From Hyphomonadaceae bacterium UBA7672 (GTDB taxonomy: Bacteria; Pseudomonadota; Alphaproteobacteria; Caulobacterales; Hyphomonadaceae): a stretch of DNA of 21,497 nt. This document shows, piece by piece, positions 15,173 to 21,497 of this stretch. Each line of letters begins with the position of its first letter. Within the stretch, counting starts at the first letter, position 1. Where the stretch lies: assembly GCA_002483135.1 (NCBI GenBank), contig DLHI01000039.1, positions 1-21,497 on the forward strand, written 5' to 3'. The position numbers were made by a program, and so were the translations under genes. The notes beneath the pieces were generated by a model. It saw only the letters and a program-made list of their open reading frames with translations, searched no databases and was not told the DNA's origin.

Positions 15173-15206
15173 CTACGCGTAGTGTAATAATAATTATCGG
15201 GAGAGA
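15173..15206 (+). promoter_or_regulatory. Palindrome, AT-rich patch and Shine-Dalgarno sequence before the second GST gene
   Basis: A perfect 10-bp palindrome CTACGCGTAG (15173-15182) is followed by an AT-rich run (TGTAATAATAATTATC, 15183-15198) and a strong GGGAGAGA Shine-Dalgarno sequence (15199-15206), 6 nt before the ATG at 15213. The AT-rich run could hold a -10 box (TAATAAT), giving the second GST gene its own promoter, with the palindrome as a possible operator. No clear -35 was found. Confidence 0.35.
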
Positions 15207-15212
15207 AACGCC

Positions 15213-15983
15213 ATGAAACGCCTGCTACTGGCCGCAGCCATGATCGCGGTTGCCGGATGCTCCACAGCTCCTGCGCCTGCCTCCACCGCGGCTATGGCGA
15301 TGGAGATGCCGAAGATCACCATCTACCACCTCGAAGGCCGCCGCTCCGAGCGGATCGTGTGGCTGATGGAAGAACTCGGCCTGCCGTACGAACTGGTGTT
15401 CAAGCGCGGCGACCTTGCCGGGTCGATGGCCGAAATCCGGAAGGTGAACCCTGGCATGCCCGTGGCGCCGACCGTGACGGTGGGCGACCAGGTGCTGACC
15501 GAGAGCGGCGCGATCATTGAGACGATCATCAACCGCTATGCGCCAGGCAAGCTGACGCCTGCGCTCGACAGCCCGGACTATCCCAATCACCTGATCTGGA
15601 TGCATCACGCGGAAGGCTCGCTCGCCTCGCGCCTCATCGCGGACTATCGCGTATGGATGATCAATCCGCCGAAGGAGCGTTCGCGCATGGTGGATTCCGA
15701 GGCCGAGGTGCAGTTTGCGGAAGACTATCTCGCCAAGCATCCCTATTTCGGCGGGGCGGAGTTCTCGGCGGCCGACATCATGATGGTGTTCCCGCTGAAC
15801 TTCGGGATGGCGCTGAACATCGTCGACAAGACGCGCTTTCCCAACATCAACGCCTGGAAGGCCCGCATGGAAGCCCGCCCGGCCTATCAGCGCATGCTGG
15901 CCAAGGCGCGGCCGGATGGGATGATCGGCAACCTGCCGGCCCTGCCGGCGCACGCCCCGCCGGGGCCGCGCCCGGGCCAGTAA
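15213..15983 (+). CDS. Glutathione S-transferase-like lipoprotein 2 (256 aa)
   Basis: This is a tandem paralogue of the preceding gene, roughly 60% identical by eye over the GST domains. It has its own lipoprotein signal (MKRLLLAAAMIAVAGC, lipobox VAGC, Cys16) and a linker, then ITIYHLEGRRSERIVWLMEE, FKRGDLAGSMAEIRKVNPGM, APTVTVGDQVLTESGAII, and a helical C-domain with HPYFGGAEFSAADIMMVFPL. The tail is Pro-rich. The FKRGDLxxSMxxI stretch matches a proteobacterial GST group otherwise known to me as cytosolic. Both copies keep the Ser within RRSER near the N-terminus and the ESGAI glutathione-binding signature, so both may bind glutathione-like thiols. It starts 92 nt after the first copy, with a strong Shine-Dalgarno sequence. 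Confidence 0.9.
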   Translation: MKRLLLAAAMIAVAGCSTAPAPASTAAMAMEMPKITIYHLEGRRSERIVWLMEELGLPYELVFKRGDLAGSMAEIRKVNPGMPVAPTVTVGDQVLTESGAIIETIINRYAPGKLTPALDSPDYPNHLIWMHHAEGSLASRLIADYRVWMINPPKERSRMVDSEAEVQFAEDYLAKHPYFGGAEFSAADIMMVFPLNFGMALNIVDKTRFPNINAWKARMEARPAYQRMLAKARPDGMIGNLPALPAHAPPGPRPGQ

Positions 15984-16065
15984 CTGACACATGGCCGTCG
16001 GAATTGTGCTGTGGAGCGGTGAAAGCCGCTTCACAGCTTCCGCCGCCGTGCTCTAGAACCGGCGC

Positions 16066-16863
16066 ATGAGAACGCTGCTTGCCACCCTTGTGCTCGTGTC
16101 CGCCTGCGCCTGTTCGCCGTCGTCCACGCCAACGCCCGCCGCCCCGGCCGCCGACGCGATGCCCGCCTACAGCTATGATGTGGTGAACACCTATCCGCAC
16201 GATCCCAAGGCGTTCACTCAGGGCCTCCTCTTCACCGACGGCGTTCTCTACGAGACGACCGGGCAGGAGGGAGAATCCTGGCTGCGCAAGGTCGACCTCG
16301 CGACGGGCAATGTGCTGCAGCAGCACGACATGTCGGCCGAGGTGTTTGGCGAAGGGATGGTGATCTGGGGCGACAGGATCATCACGCTCACCTGGCGCAA
16401 CAAGAAGGGCTTCATCTTCGACAAGGCCACGTTCGCGCAGAAGGGCGAATGGACCTATGAGGGCGAAGGCTGGGGACTGACCGCCGACGACACGCAGATC
16501 TACATGAGCGACGGCACGGCGCAGATCCGCAAGATCAATCCGGAGACGCTGCAGGAAACCGGCCGCATCGACGTGACGATGAACGGCAAGCCGGTGGACC
16601 AACTCAACGAACTTGAATTCGTGAAGGGCGAAATCTGGGCCAACGTGTTCCAGACGGACCGCATCGTGCGCATCGACCCGGCGACGGGCGAGGTGAAGGG
16701 CGTCGTCTATCTCGGCGGCCTGCTGAAGCCGGACGAGCGGCGCAAGACGGATGTGCTGAACGGCATTGCGTGGGACAAGGCGGGCGATCGCATCTTCGTG
16801 ACCGGCAAGTACTGGCCCAAGCTGTTCGAGATCCGCGTCAAGGATCCCGCCGCAAATCCATGA
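16066..16863 (+). CDS. Glutaminyl-peptide cyclotransferase, lipoprotein
   Basis: This is a bacterial/plant-type glutaminyl cyclase with a beta-propeller fold, which converts N-terminal Gln to pyroglutamate with release of ammonia. It has a signal peptide with lipobox VSAC (Cys14; a second Cys follows at 16) and a Pro/Ala-rich linker, so it acts in the periplasm or at the outer membrane. Family motifs are HDPKAFTQGL (45-54), EGWGL (134-138), NELEF (181-185), a NVFQTDRIVRIDP segment, DVLNGIAWD (229-237) and VTGKYWP (245-251). The length is normal. The stop overlaps the start of the next lipoprotein gene as ATGA, so the two are coupled. The substrate in the envelope is unknown; N-terminal Gln of secreted proteins is the family expectation. 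Confidence 0.92.
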   Translation: MRTLLATLVLVSACACSPSSTPTPAAPAADAMPAYSYDVVNTYPHDPKAFTQGLLFTDGVLYETTGQEGESWLRKVDLATGNVLQQHDMSAEVFGEGMVIWGDRIITLTWRNKKGFIFDKATFAQKGEWTYEGEGWGLTADDTQIYMSDGTAQIRKINPETLQETGRIDVTMNGKPVDQLNELEFVKGEIWANVFQTDRIVRIDPATGEVKGVVYLGGLLKPDERRKTDVLNGIAWDKAGDRIFVTGKYWPKLFEIRVKDPAANP

Positions 16864-17339
16864 AGTGGATTGCCGCCTTCGCGGTTCTGACGCTGGCTGC
16901 GTGTGGCGGCGAGGCGGCTGACCCCGAGGCGGAATTCCAGCGCGACCTTGCGGCGGCACGCGATCAGGCGCGCGCGTCGCTGTCGTTCTTCTGGGAGCGC
17001 TTCGCCGATCCGGGGGACGGCGAATACGACTTCTCGCTGAAGGCCGCTTTCCCGCGCCGCGACGGTCAGCCGGGCGAGGAGGAGGCGTGGGTGCAGTACA
17101 TCGCCCGAGCGCCGGACAAGATCGTGGGCGAGCTGGCCAGCGCACCGCGCTTCTTGGGCGGGCTGAAGAAGGGGGCGATAATGAGCTTTCAGGAAAGCCA
17201 GGTCGTCGACTGGGCGTTCTTCCAGGGCGAGAAGCTGCTGGGGCACTATACGACGCGGGTGATGCTGCCGCGGCTGGATTCGACGCAGGCTGATGTCTTG
17301 CGCGAGGTACTGTCGAGCGATCCGAAGGGCGGGGATTGA
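16860..17339 (+). CDS. DUF2314-type lipoprotein (159 aa)
   Basis: The N-terminus (MKWIAAFAVLTLAAC) is a lipoprotein signal with lipobox LAAC and Cys15. The mature part contains EEEAWVQYIARAPDKIVGEL, RFLGGLKKGAIMSFQES and VVDWAFFQGEKLLGHYTTRV. That is the WVxY...G.L...P...GxxxG........DW.F pattern I associate with DUF2314, a small domain of unknown function found alone or in immunity-type and other proteins. The ATG overlaps the cyclotransferase stop by 4 nt, so the two lipoproteins are made together. The frame is also open further upstream (16770), but that would lack the signal peptide. It is the last of four consecutive lipoprotein genes. Confidence 0.85.
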   Translation: MKWIAAFAVLTLAACGGEAADPEAEFQRDLAAARDQARASLSFFWERFADPGDGEYDFSLKAAFPRRDGQPGEEEAWVQYIARAPDKIVGELASAPRFLGGLKKGAIMSFQESQVVDWAFFQGEKLLGHYTTRVMLPRLDSTQADVLREVLSSDPKGGD

Positions 17340-17349
17340 TAGCGGAAGG

Positions 17350-17868
17350 TCAGGGTAAGGCCATCGACCTGGCCCCTGCCATTGCCTCTTCCATGCTGTC
17401 GAAGTTTCTCAAGCTCGTGATTGTTGCGTCCCGGACAACCGGCAAGTCATCCATACCGGCGATGACGACACCTCGACAGGCAGCGCTCTCCCAAAGCGCA
17501 TCGAGCGTGTTCGGCCTGACGCTGGTGATGCGGTTGTCGTCAGACACCACTGCTACCACGTCGCCGTCGAGGCCAGCCAAGGCCGCATTTGTGAAGGAGT
17601 ATCTTGCCGCGTCACACACGAAGACCATGTCCGAGACCTGATAGTGAAAGCGCAGGTTTCCGCCGGCAACTCCATGGCCCGAGCTGGAGTAGCTGAAGGT
17701 CTTCAGTATCGCCGTTTGGTCCTTGTCGTCCGGCTTCGGGCCGGGCGCCGACCATGCAAGCACCTCGCCCGTCCTGAGGGTGACAACGGTCCAGCCGGTT
17801 TCGGCTTCCTGAGCGGAGGCTGATCCTGCAAGGAGGGCTGCCGCGAGAACTAACGCTTCTGTTCGCAT
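17350..17868 (-). CDS. Exported protein of unknown function (172 aa)
   Basis: A Sec signal peptide (MRTEALVLAAALLAGSASA with Gln next) implies cleavage after ASA and a periplasmic location. The mature protein begins EAETGWTVVTLRTGEVLAW and has several beta-like stretches (NLRFHYQVSDMVFVCDAA, DVVAVVSDDNRITSV) and two Cys (in VCDAA and SAACRG) that could form a disulfide. I do not recognise the family. ATG 17868 is preferred over a TTG one codon upstream; the ribosome site is weak. Third positions are less GC-biased than in the core genes. It is convergent with the DUF2314 gene (10-nt gap) and follows the isomerase-like gene on the same strand. Confidence 0.8.
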   Translation of the reverse strand: MRTEALVLAAALLAGSASAQEAETGWTVVTLRTGEVLAWSAPGPKPDDKDQTAILKTFSYSSSGHGVAGGNLRFHYQVSDMVFVCDAARYSFTNAALAGLDGDVVAVVSDDNRITSVRPNTLDALWESAACRGVVIAGMDDLPVVRDATITSLRNFDSMEEAMAGARSMALP

Positions 17869-17946
17869 CAATGCGCCAACCCCTGTCTGACCCCATGGAC
17901 GTATGCGGATGCTAACAAAACTGATTCCGGAGCGCCAGTGATCCGG

Positions 17947-18597
17947 CTATCGCTCGCGCAGCCCGTGCTGCTTCATGCGCCAGATCAGATGGTCGATGCG
18001 GTCCTGGCCGAAGAAGGGTTCGCCTTCGAAGACGAACAGCGGCACGCCCCAGTGGCCGGCGCTGTTCTGGGCGGTTTCGTTGGCTTCGATGATGGCGTCG
18101 AGGCGGGCGGCGTCGGCGACTGCATCGCGTTCGAGCGCTGCGCCATCGAGGCCGACGGCGTCGGCGCAGGCGGCGAGTTTGCCGTCTTCGTGCCAGTTCT
18201 CGGTTTCGCCGGACCACATCATGTAGCTGGCCTTGCGCACGAAGTCGAAGCTACGACCGCGCTCCGCAGCGAGCGCGCCGAGACGGGAGACGCGCATGAT
18301 GTAGGGCTGGTCCTTTGCGACCTCGCGCGTTTCGCGGTCCTGCACGATGGGATCGGGGCGGGGCCAGCGATAGGGGATGTTGTTGATCTCGGCGATGCGC
18401 TTCGTGTCCTTCGCGAGATAGGGCGGCCAGAGCGGGTTTACCTGTCGGAAGAAGCCGGGGATGCGCACGGCGATGGGCCGCACGATGCGCATGTTCGCCT
18501 GCGCATCGTATTTCCCCATCAGGGCCTCAATCATCGGCATGGCGAGATAGGAATATGGGCTGCGGAAGGAGAAGTAGAAGTCGAAGGTGAGGGTCAT
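17947..18597 (-). CDS. 2-hydroxychromene-2-carboxylate isomerase-like protein (DsbA/kappa-GST fold)
   Basis: The N-terminal FDFYFSFRSPYSYLAM matches the family opening, in which the CxxC of DsbA is replaced by a Ser-containing site (Ser13 in SPYSYLA, aligned with the catalytic Ser of the isomerase). Late in the protein GHWGVPLFVFEGEPFFGQDR carries the cis-Pro loop (GVP) and the typical F-G-Q-D-R-I end. The kappa-GST-like family includes glutathione-dependent isomerases of aromatic degradation. No naphthalene-pathway genes are nearby, so the true substrate is unknown. The length of 216 aa is normal. It is notable as the third GST-related protein in 4.3 kb, although on the opposite strand and without a signal peptide. 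Confidence 0.88.
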   Translation of the reverse strand: MTLTFDFYFSFRSPYSYLAMPMIEALMGKYDAQANMRIVRPIAVRIPGFFRQVNPLWPPYLAKDTKRIAEINNIPYRWPRPDPIVQDRETREVAKDQPYIMRVSRLGALAAERGRSFDFVRKASYMMWSGETENWHEDGKLAACADAVGLDGAALERDAVADAARLDAIIEANETAQNSAGHWGVPLFVFEGEPFFGQDRIDHLIWRMKQHGLRER

Positions 18598-18660
18598 GGG
18601 CGGACGCTAACTCTTCCCACGCTCGCGGGGGAAGTCCTCAAACGGGCCGATAGCCGCGAC

Positions 18661-18776
18661 TTGTCATTCCCGCCGTAGCCCAAAAGGGCGGAGAGCGGGA
18701 AACCCGGGGCAGCAAACAGTGTCCTCTTGGCTCCTGGGTTCCGGCTCGCCCGCTTCGCGTGCGTCCGGAATGACAA
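18661..18776. repeat. Dispersed intergenic palindromic repeat, copy 1
   Basis: This 116-bp element is bounded by a perfect 10-bp inverted repeat: TTGTCATTCC (18661-18670) and GGAATGACAA (18767-18776). Imperfect inner arms pair GGAGAGCGGGAAACCC with the complement of TGGGTTCCGGCTCGCC. It shares its ends and internal pattern (GGAGAGC-GGGA, GGCTCGC, GCGTCCGG) with the copy at 21239-21341. It lies between the isomerase-like gene and glyS, which are divergent. It carries no gene. It resembles the mobile or folded palindromes scattered in alphaproteobacterial genomes. Confidence 0.8.
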
Positions 18777-18883
18777 TGCTGGAAAGGCCAAGTTTGCCCC
18801 GGGCAAACCTTCCCAAAACCCTTGCCTTTGGCCTCGTTCCGCTGCACTGACGCAGCGAATTCCGCGACTGCGAACAAGGCCAA

Positions 18884-21154
18884 ATGCCCCAGCTTCTGCT
18901 TGAAATCCTGTCCGAGGAAATCCCGGCCCGCATGCAGGCGAAGGCCGAGGCGGACCTTGTGAAAGCGCTGATGGACGGGCTGACGGCGGCGGGCCTCATT
19001 CCGGAGGGCATCAAGGGCTTCTCTGGGCCGCGCCGGCTTGTTGCCGTGGCAGACGGCCTGCCGGTGAAATCGGCGGATGTGGTGGAAGATGTGATCGGCC
19101 CGAAGGAGGGCGCGCCGGAGGCGGCGATCCAGGGCTTCCTGAAGAAGGCGGGGCTGAGCGACATTGTCCAAGCGCATGTGCACGAGGTTCCCAAGAAGGG
19201 GCGCGTGTATGTCGCGCATGTTCGCAAGCCGGGTCGGCAGACGGCGGATGTGATCGCGGCGCTCGTGCCGCAGATCATTCGTGGCTTCCACTGGCCGAAG
19301 TCGATGCGGTGGGGGACTGGCGACCTGCGCTGGGTGCGCCCGATCAGCCGCATCCTCTGCACCTTCGATGGCGAGGTCGTGCCGTTCGAGATCGAGGGCA
19401 TCAAGTCGGACAATCTCACCGAGGGCCATCGCGTGATGGGGCGCGGACCGTACAAGGTGCGCCGGTTCGATGATTATTCGGACGTGCTCAAGAACAAGGG
19501 CCGCGTGATCCTTGATCGTGAAGAGCGCAAGGAAACCATCCTCACAGACGCCAGGCAGCTGTGCGCCGCGCAGAACCTGGAACTGGTCGACGATATCGGT
19601 CTGCTGGAGGAAGTGGCGGGACTGGCCGAGTATCCGGTCGTCATCATGGGCGACATGGATCCTTCGTTCCTGGATTTGCCGCCTGAAGTCATCAAGCTGT
19701 CGATGCGCACGCACCAGAAGTATTTCGCGGTGCGCGATCCGGCGAAGACCGATGGCGGGTTGGCGCCGAAGTTTGTTGTTGTGGCGAACCTCAATGCGGC
19801 GGATGGCGGCAAGAAGATCGCCGAAGGCAATTCGCGCGTGCTGTCAGCGCGCCTGAACGATGCGCGGTTCTTCTGGGACAATGACCGGAAGGTCTCGCTG
19901 GAGTCGCGCTTCGAGAAGCTGGGCAATATCGTGTTCCATGAGAAGCTGGGCACGGTGAAGGACAAGGCCGAGCGCGTGATGGCGCTGGCGAAGGAACTGG
20001 CGCCGAAGGTTGGCGCCGATCCGGCGCAGGCGGAGCGCGCGGCGAAGCTGGCGAAGTGCGATCTCGTGTCGGACATGGTCGGCGAGTTCGCGGAACTCGA
20101 AGGCGTGATGGGCCGCTACTACGCGACGCTGCAGAAGGAACCGCAGGCGGTCGCGGATGCGGTACGTGATCACTATAAGCCGAAGGGGCCGGGCGATAGC
20201 GTTCCGAGCGATCCGGTGGGCGTGGCGGTCGCGCTGGCAGAAAAACTGGACACGCTAGCTGGGTTTTGGACAATCGACGAAAAGCCAACCGGGTCCAAAG
20301 ATCCATTCGCTTTGAGGCGTGCGGCGCTGGGCATCGTGAGGTTGATCCTCCAAAACCAGCTGCGAATTTCGCTGGGCTTCGAATGCTGGGAGGCTTCTCG
20401 CAGGCACGTCTTGTCGACGTTTGATAGTGATCCAAGAATCAAAGAGCTCGATAGCTTTCATAGCGCACTGCCCAAAGGTGTCGGAGAAGACGTTGTCGCG
20501 GCATTTCTGAAGGACTTCCTGCGGCGCCATCCGGCGGAAGCGATTAGCGCTTCTATCCAAGAGAGCGCTATGGATAGCGCGCGCTTGGCCGCCAGTCTGC
20601 GTGACTTTCTGTTGGAGCGACTGCGCGTCCAGCTCAAAGAGCAGGGCGGGCGCCATGACCTTGTCGAAGCGGCAATCGTTTTGCAGGGGCAGGGTGTCAC
20701 CATTGATGGCGTAAAGTCGGATGCAATCGATGACGATCTCGTCCGGATTGCAAAACGTGTGGAAGCGCTGGGTGAGTTTCTTTCGACCGAGGACGGGAAG
20801 AACCTGCTCGCGGGGTACAAGCGGGCGGCGAATATTCTGGCGATTGAAGAGAAGAAGGACGGCAGGTCTTATTCTGGGCAGGGCAAGGCTCTGAAGGGCG
20901 ATCCGGCTGAGGTCGCTGCGCTTGTGTCGGCGCTTGAGAAGGCGGCGCCTGAGGCGGACGCCGCGCTCGAAAAGGAAGATTTCGCGGGGGCCATGCGGGC
21001 GCTGTCGAAGCTGCGCGCGCCGGTGGATGCGTTCTTCGACAAGGTCACTGTTAACGCGGATGACAAGGATGCCCGCGTAAACCGGTTGATGATCCTTTCG
21101 CAGATTCGCGATGCGCTGGGGCGCGTGGCGGATTTCTCGAAGGTGGAGGGGTGA
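18884..21154 (+). CDS. glyS: Glycyl-tRNA synthetase beta subunit
   Basis: This is the tRNA-binding beta subunit partner of GlyQ. The family opening MPQLLLEILSEEIPARMQ, the GFSGPRRLVA segment, PKSMRWGTGDLRWVRPI, the HRVMG stretch, SMRTHQKYFAVRDPAK, LSARLNDARFFWDND, PTGSKDPFALRRAALG (468-483) and LLAGYKRAANIL all match. At 756 aa it is about 60 residues longer than the usual 690 or so. The extra length sits around residues 500-570, inside a tract (about nt 20240-20770) whose third codon positions are much less GC-rich than the rest of the gene, suggesting recombination or insertion. The reading frame stays open and conserved motifs continue on both sides, so it is probably functional. The ATG has AAGG about 5 nt upstream. 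Confidence 0.98.
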   Translation: MPQLLLEILSEEIPARMQAKAEADLVKALMDGLTAAGLIPEGIKGFSGPRRLVAVADGLPVKSADVVEDVIGPKEGAPEAAIQGFLKKAGLSDIVQAHVHEVPKKGRVYVAHVRKPGRQTADVIAALVPQIIRGFHWPKSMRWGTGDLRWVRPISRILCTFDGEVVPFEIEGIKSDNLTEGHRVMGRGPYKVRRFDDYSDVLKNKGRVILDREERKETILTDARQLCAAQNLELVDDIGLLEEVAGLAEYPVVIMGDMDPSFLDLPPEVIKLSMRTHQKYFAVRDPAKTDGGLAPKFVVVANLNAADGGKKIAEGNSRVLSARLNDARFFWDNDRKVSLESRFEKLGNIVFHEKLGTVKDKAERVMALAKELAPKVGADPAQAERAAKLAKCDLVSDMVGEFAELEGVMGRYYATLQKEPQAVADAVRDHYKPKGPGDSVPSDPVGVAVALAEKLDTLAGFWTIDEKPTGSKDPFALRRAALGIVRLILQNQLRISLGFECWEASRRHVLSTFDSDPRIKELDSFHSALPKGVGEDVVAAFLKDFLRRHPAEAISASIQESAMDSARLAASLRDFLLERLRVQLKEQGGRHDLVEAAIVLQGQGVTIDGVKSDAIDDDLVRIAKRVEALGEFLSTEDGKNLLAGYKRAANILAIEEKKDGRSYSGQGKALKGDPAEVAALVSALEKAAPEADAALEKEDFAGAMRALSKLRAPVDAFFDKVTVNADDKDARVNRLMILSQIRDALGRVADFSKVEG

Positions 21155-21167
21155 CATTTGTGAGGAC

Positions 21168-21217
21168 GCGCCTCGTCCTTCGAGACGCGCCCTTTGGGCG
21201 CCCTCAGGATGAGGCGC
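21168..21217. repeat. Second type of intergenic palindrome, downstream of glyS
   Basis: A 50-bp hairpin has outer arms GCGCCTCGTCC (21168-21178) and GGATGAGGCGC (21207-21217), which pair with one G-T. An inner perfect stem GCGCCC/GGGCGC (21187-21192 and 21196-21201) is closed by TTT. The text CCTCGTCCTTCGAGACG... CTCAGGATGAGG is a pattern I recall as frequently repeated between genes in alphaproteobacteria. It starts 14 nt after the glyS stop and could stop transcription or protect the 3' end. There is no T-run. Confidence 0.65.
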
Positions 21218-21238
21218 TGGGATAGACTAACGCTCCGG

Positions 21239-21341
21239 TTGTCATCCCGGCCGGAGCGAAGCGGAGAGCCGGGACCCATTCCTCGGCTGTCGGTGTGGAT
21301 GAATGGGTCCCGGCTCGCGCTGCGCGCGTCCGGGATGACAA
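21239..21341. repeat. Dispersed intergenic palindromic repeat, copy 2
   Basis: This 103-bp element is bounded by a perfect 12-bp inverted repeat (TTGTCATCCCGG, 21239-21250; CCGGGATGACAA, 21330-21341). It contains an internal perfect 15-bp inverted repeat (AGCCGGGACCCATTC, 21267-21281; its complement at 21301-21315) with a 19-nt loop. It belongs to the same family as copy 1 but is better preserved. It ends 28 nt before the ppdK start, between glyS and ppdK, and so may affect readthrough or the ppdK promoter. Confidence 0.85.
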
Positions 21342-21369
21342 GCAGTGGAACTGATAAAGGGCTTCAAGC

Positions 21370-21497
21370 ATGTCCCAACTCGCCACCAAGTGGGTGTATG
21401 ATTTCGGCGGCGGCGCCTCGGATGGCGATGCGTCGATGAAGAACCTGCTGGGGGGCAAGGGGGCGAACCTGGCCGAGATGTCGAAGCTGGGCCTGCC
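21370..21497 (+). CDS. ppdK: Pyruvate, phosphate dikinase, N-terminal fragment (runs off the right edge)
   Basis: The first 42 residues are visible: MSQLATKWVYDFGGG, then a DGDASMKNLLGGKGANLAEM stretch and SKLGLP. This matches the start of the ATP-grasp domain of pyruvate, phosphate dikinase, where GGKGANLAEM is highly conserved. The enzyme interconverts pyruvate, ATP and phosphate with phosphoenolpyruvate, AMP and pyrophosphate, and takes part in gluconeogenesis or glycolysis. The GGKGANL motif is shared with PEP synthase, but the KWVYDFG opening favours PPDK. The ATG at 21370 has AAAGGG upstream. Its place after glyS is, as I recall, a common alphaproteobacterial order. Confidence 0.93.
   Translation, partial: MSQLATKWVYDFGGGASDGDASMKNLLGGKGANLAEMSKLGL

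Noticed and set aside
15847..17145. 432-codon antisense ORF across the cyclotransferase and GST genes
   Set aside because: The plus strand carries well-supported genes with signal peptides and family motifs. The antisense product is an Arg/Pro/His-rich shadow.
18613..18634. CTTCCC...GGGAAG inverted repeat upstream of the isomerase-like gene
   Set aside because: It is a short stem with a GC-rich loop and no clear role. It may be another repeat fragment, but one copy cannot show this.
20255..21157. 300-codon antisense ORF over the end of glyS
   Set aside because: GlyS remains conserved and in frame through this stretch, so the ORF is a shadow.

Overview
The window is GC-rich bacterial chromosome (third codon positions are almost all G or C in the core genes) from an alphaproteobacterium. 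The split glyQ/glyS glycyl-tRNA synthetase, ppdK directly after glyS, a DUF2007-trmN6 pair divergent from the polyprenyl diphosphate synthase, and the type of dispersed intergenic palindromes all fit that class. I infer Caulobacterales/Hyphomonadaceae, but no rRNA or other marker settles it. I see no tRNA, rRNA, CRISPR array, transposase or prophage gene.

Layout. (a) 1-6475: a partial unknown minus-strand gene, a start-less coding-like fragment (317-502), two adjacent TPR lipoprotein genes, ispE overlapping the second by 4 nt, and a WecA/MraY-type polyprenyl-phosphate sugar-phosphate transferase. IspE makes isoprenoid precursors, and the transferase and the later polyprenyl synthase use the isoprenoid pool. 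(b) 6478-8170, minus strand: a polyprenyl diphosphate synthase (quinone side chain) followed by two small genes one nucleotide apart, with relaxed codon use, which look like an orphan toxin-domain/partner pair. (c) 8307-9812, plus strand: DUF2007 protein, TrmN6-like methyltransferase, a small membrane protein and a possible 29-residue membrane peptide. (d) 9809-11368, minus: a soluble PAS-PAS chemoreceptor. (e) 11516-21497: glyQ, then about 6.4 kb of accessory genes, then glyS and the start of ppdK.

The accessory block between glyQ and glyS holds a membrane protein, a cupin, a dienoyl-CoA-reductase-type SDR with an operator-like palindrome, two tandem glutathione S-transferase-like proteins that both carry lipoprotein signal peptides, a lipoprotein glutaminyl-peptide cyclotransferase, a DUF2314 lipoprotein, an unknown exported protein and a 2-hydroxychromene-2-carboxylate isomerase-like (kappa-GST/DsbA fold) protein. 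The run of four lipoproteins (14338-17339), two with GST fold, suggests an envelope-located function not usually associated with GSTs.

The best candidates for something undescribed are the tandem lipoprotein GSTs and the 6478-7108 two-gene cassette. Also notable are a compositionally distinct tract inside an unusually long glyS, the broken coding fragment upstream of the first TPR gene, the 29-residue peptide, and several leader palindromes. Many long antisense ORFs in this window are artefacts of high GC and are not reported as genes.
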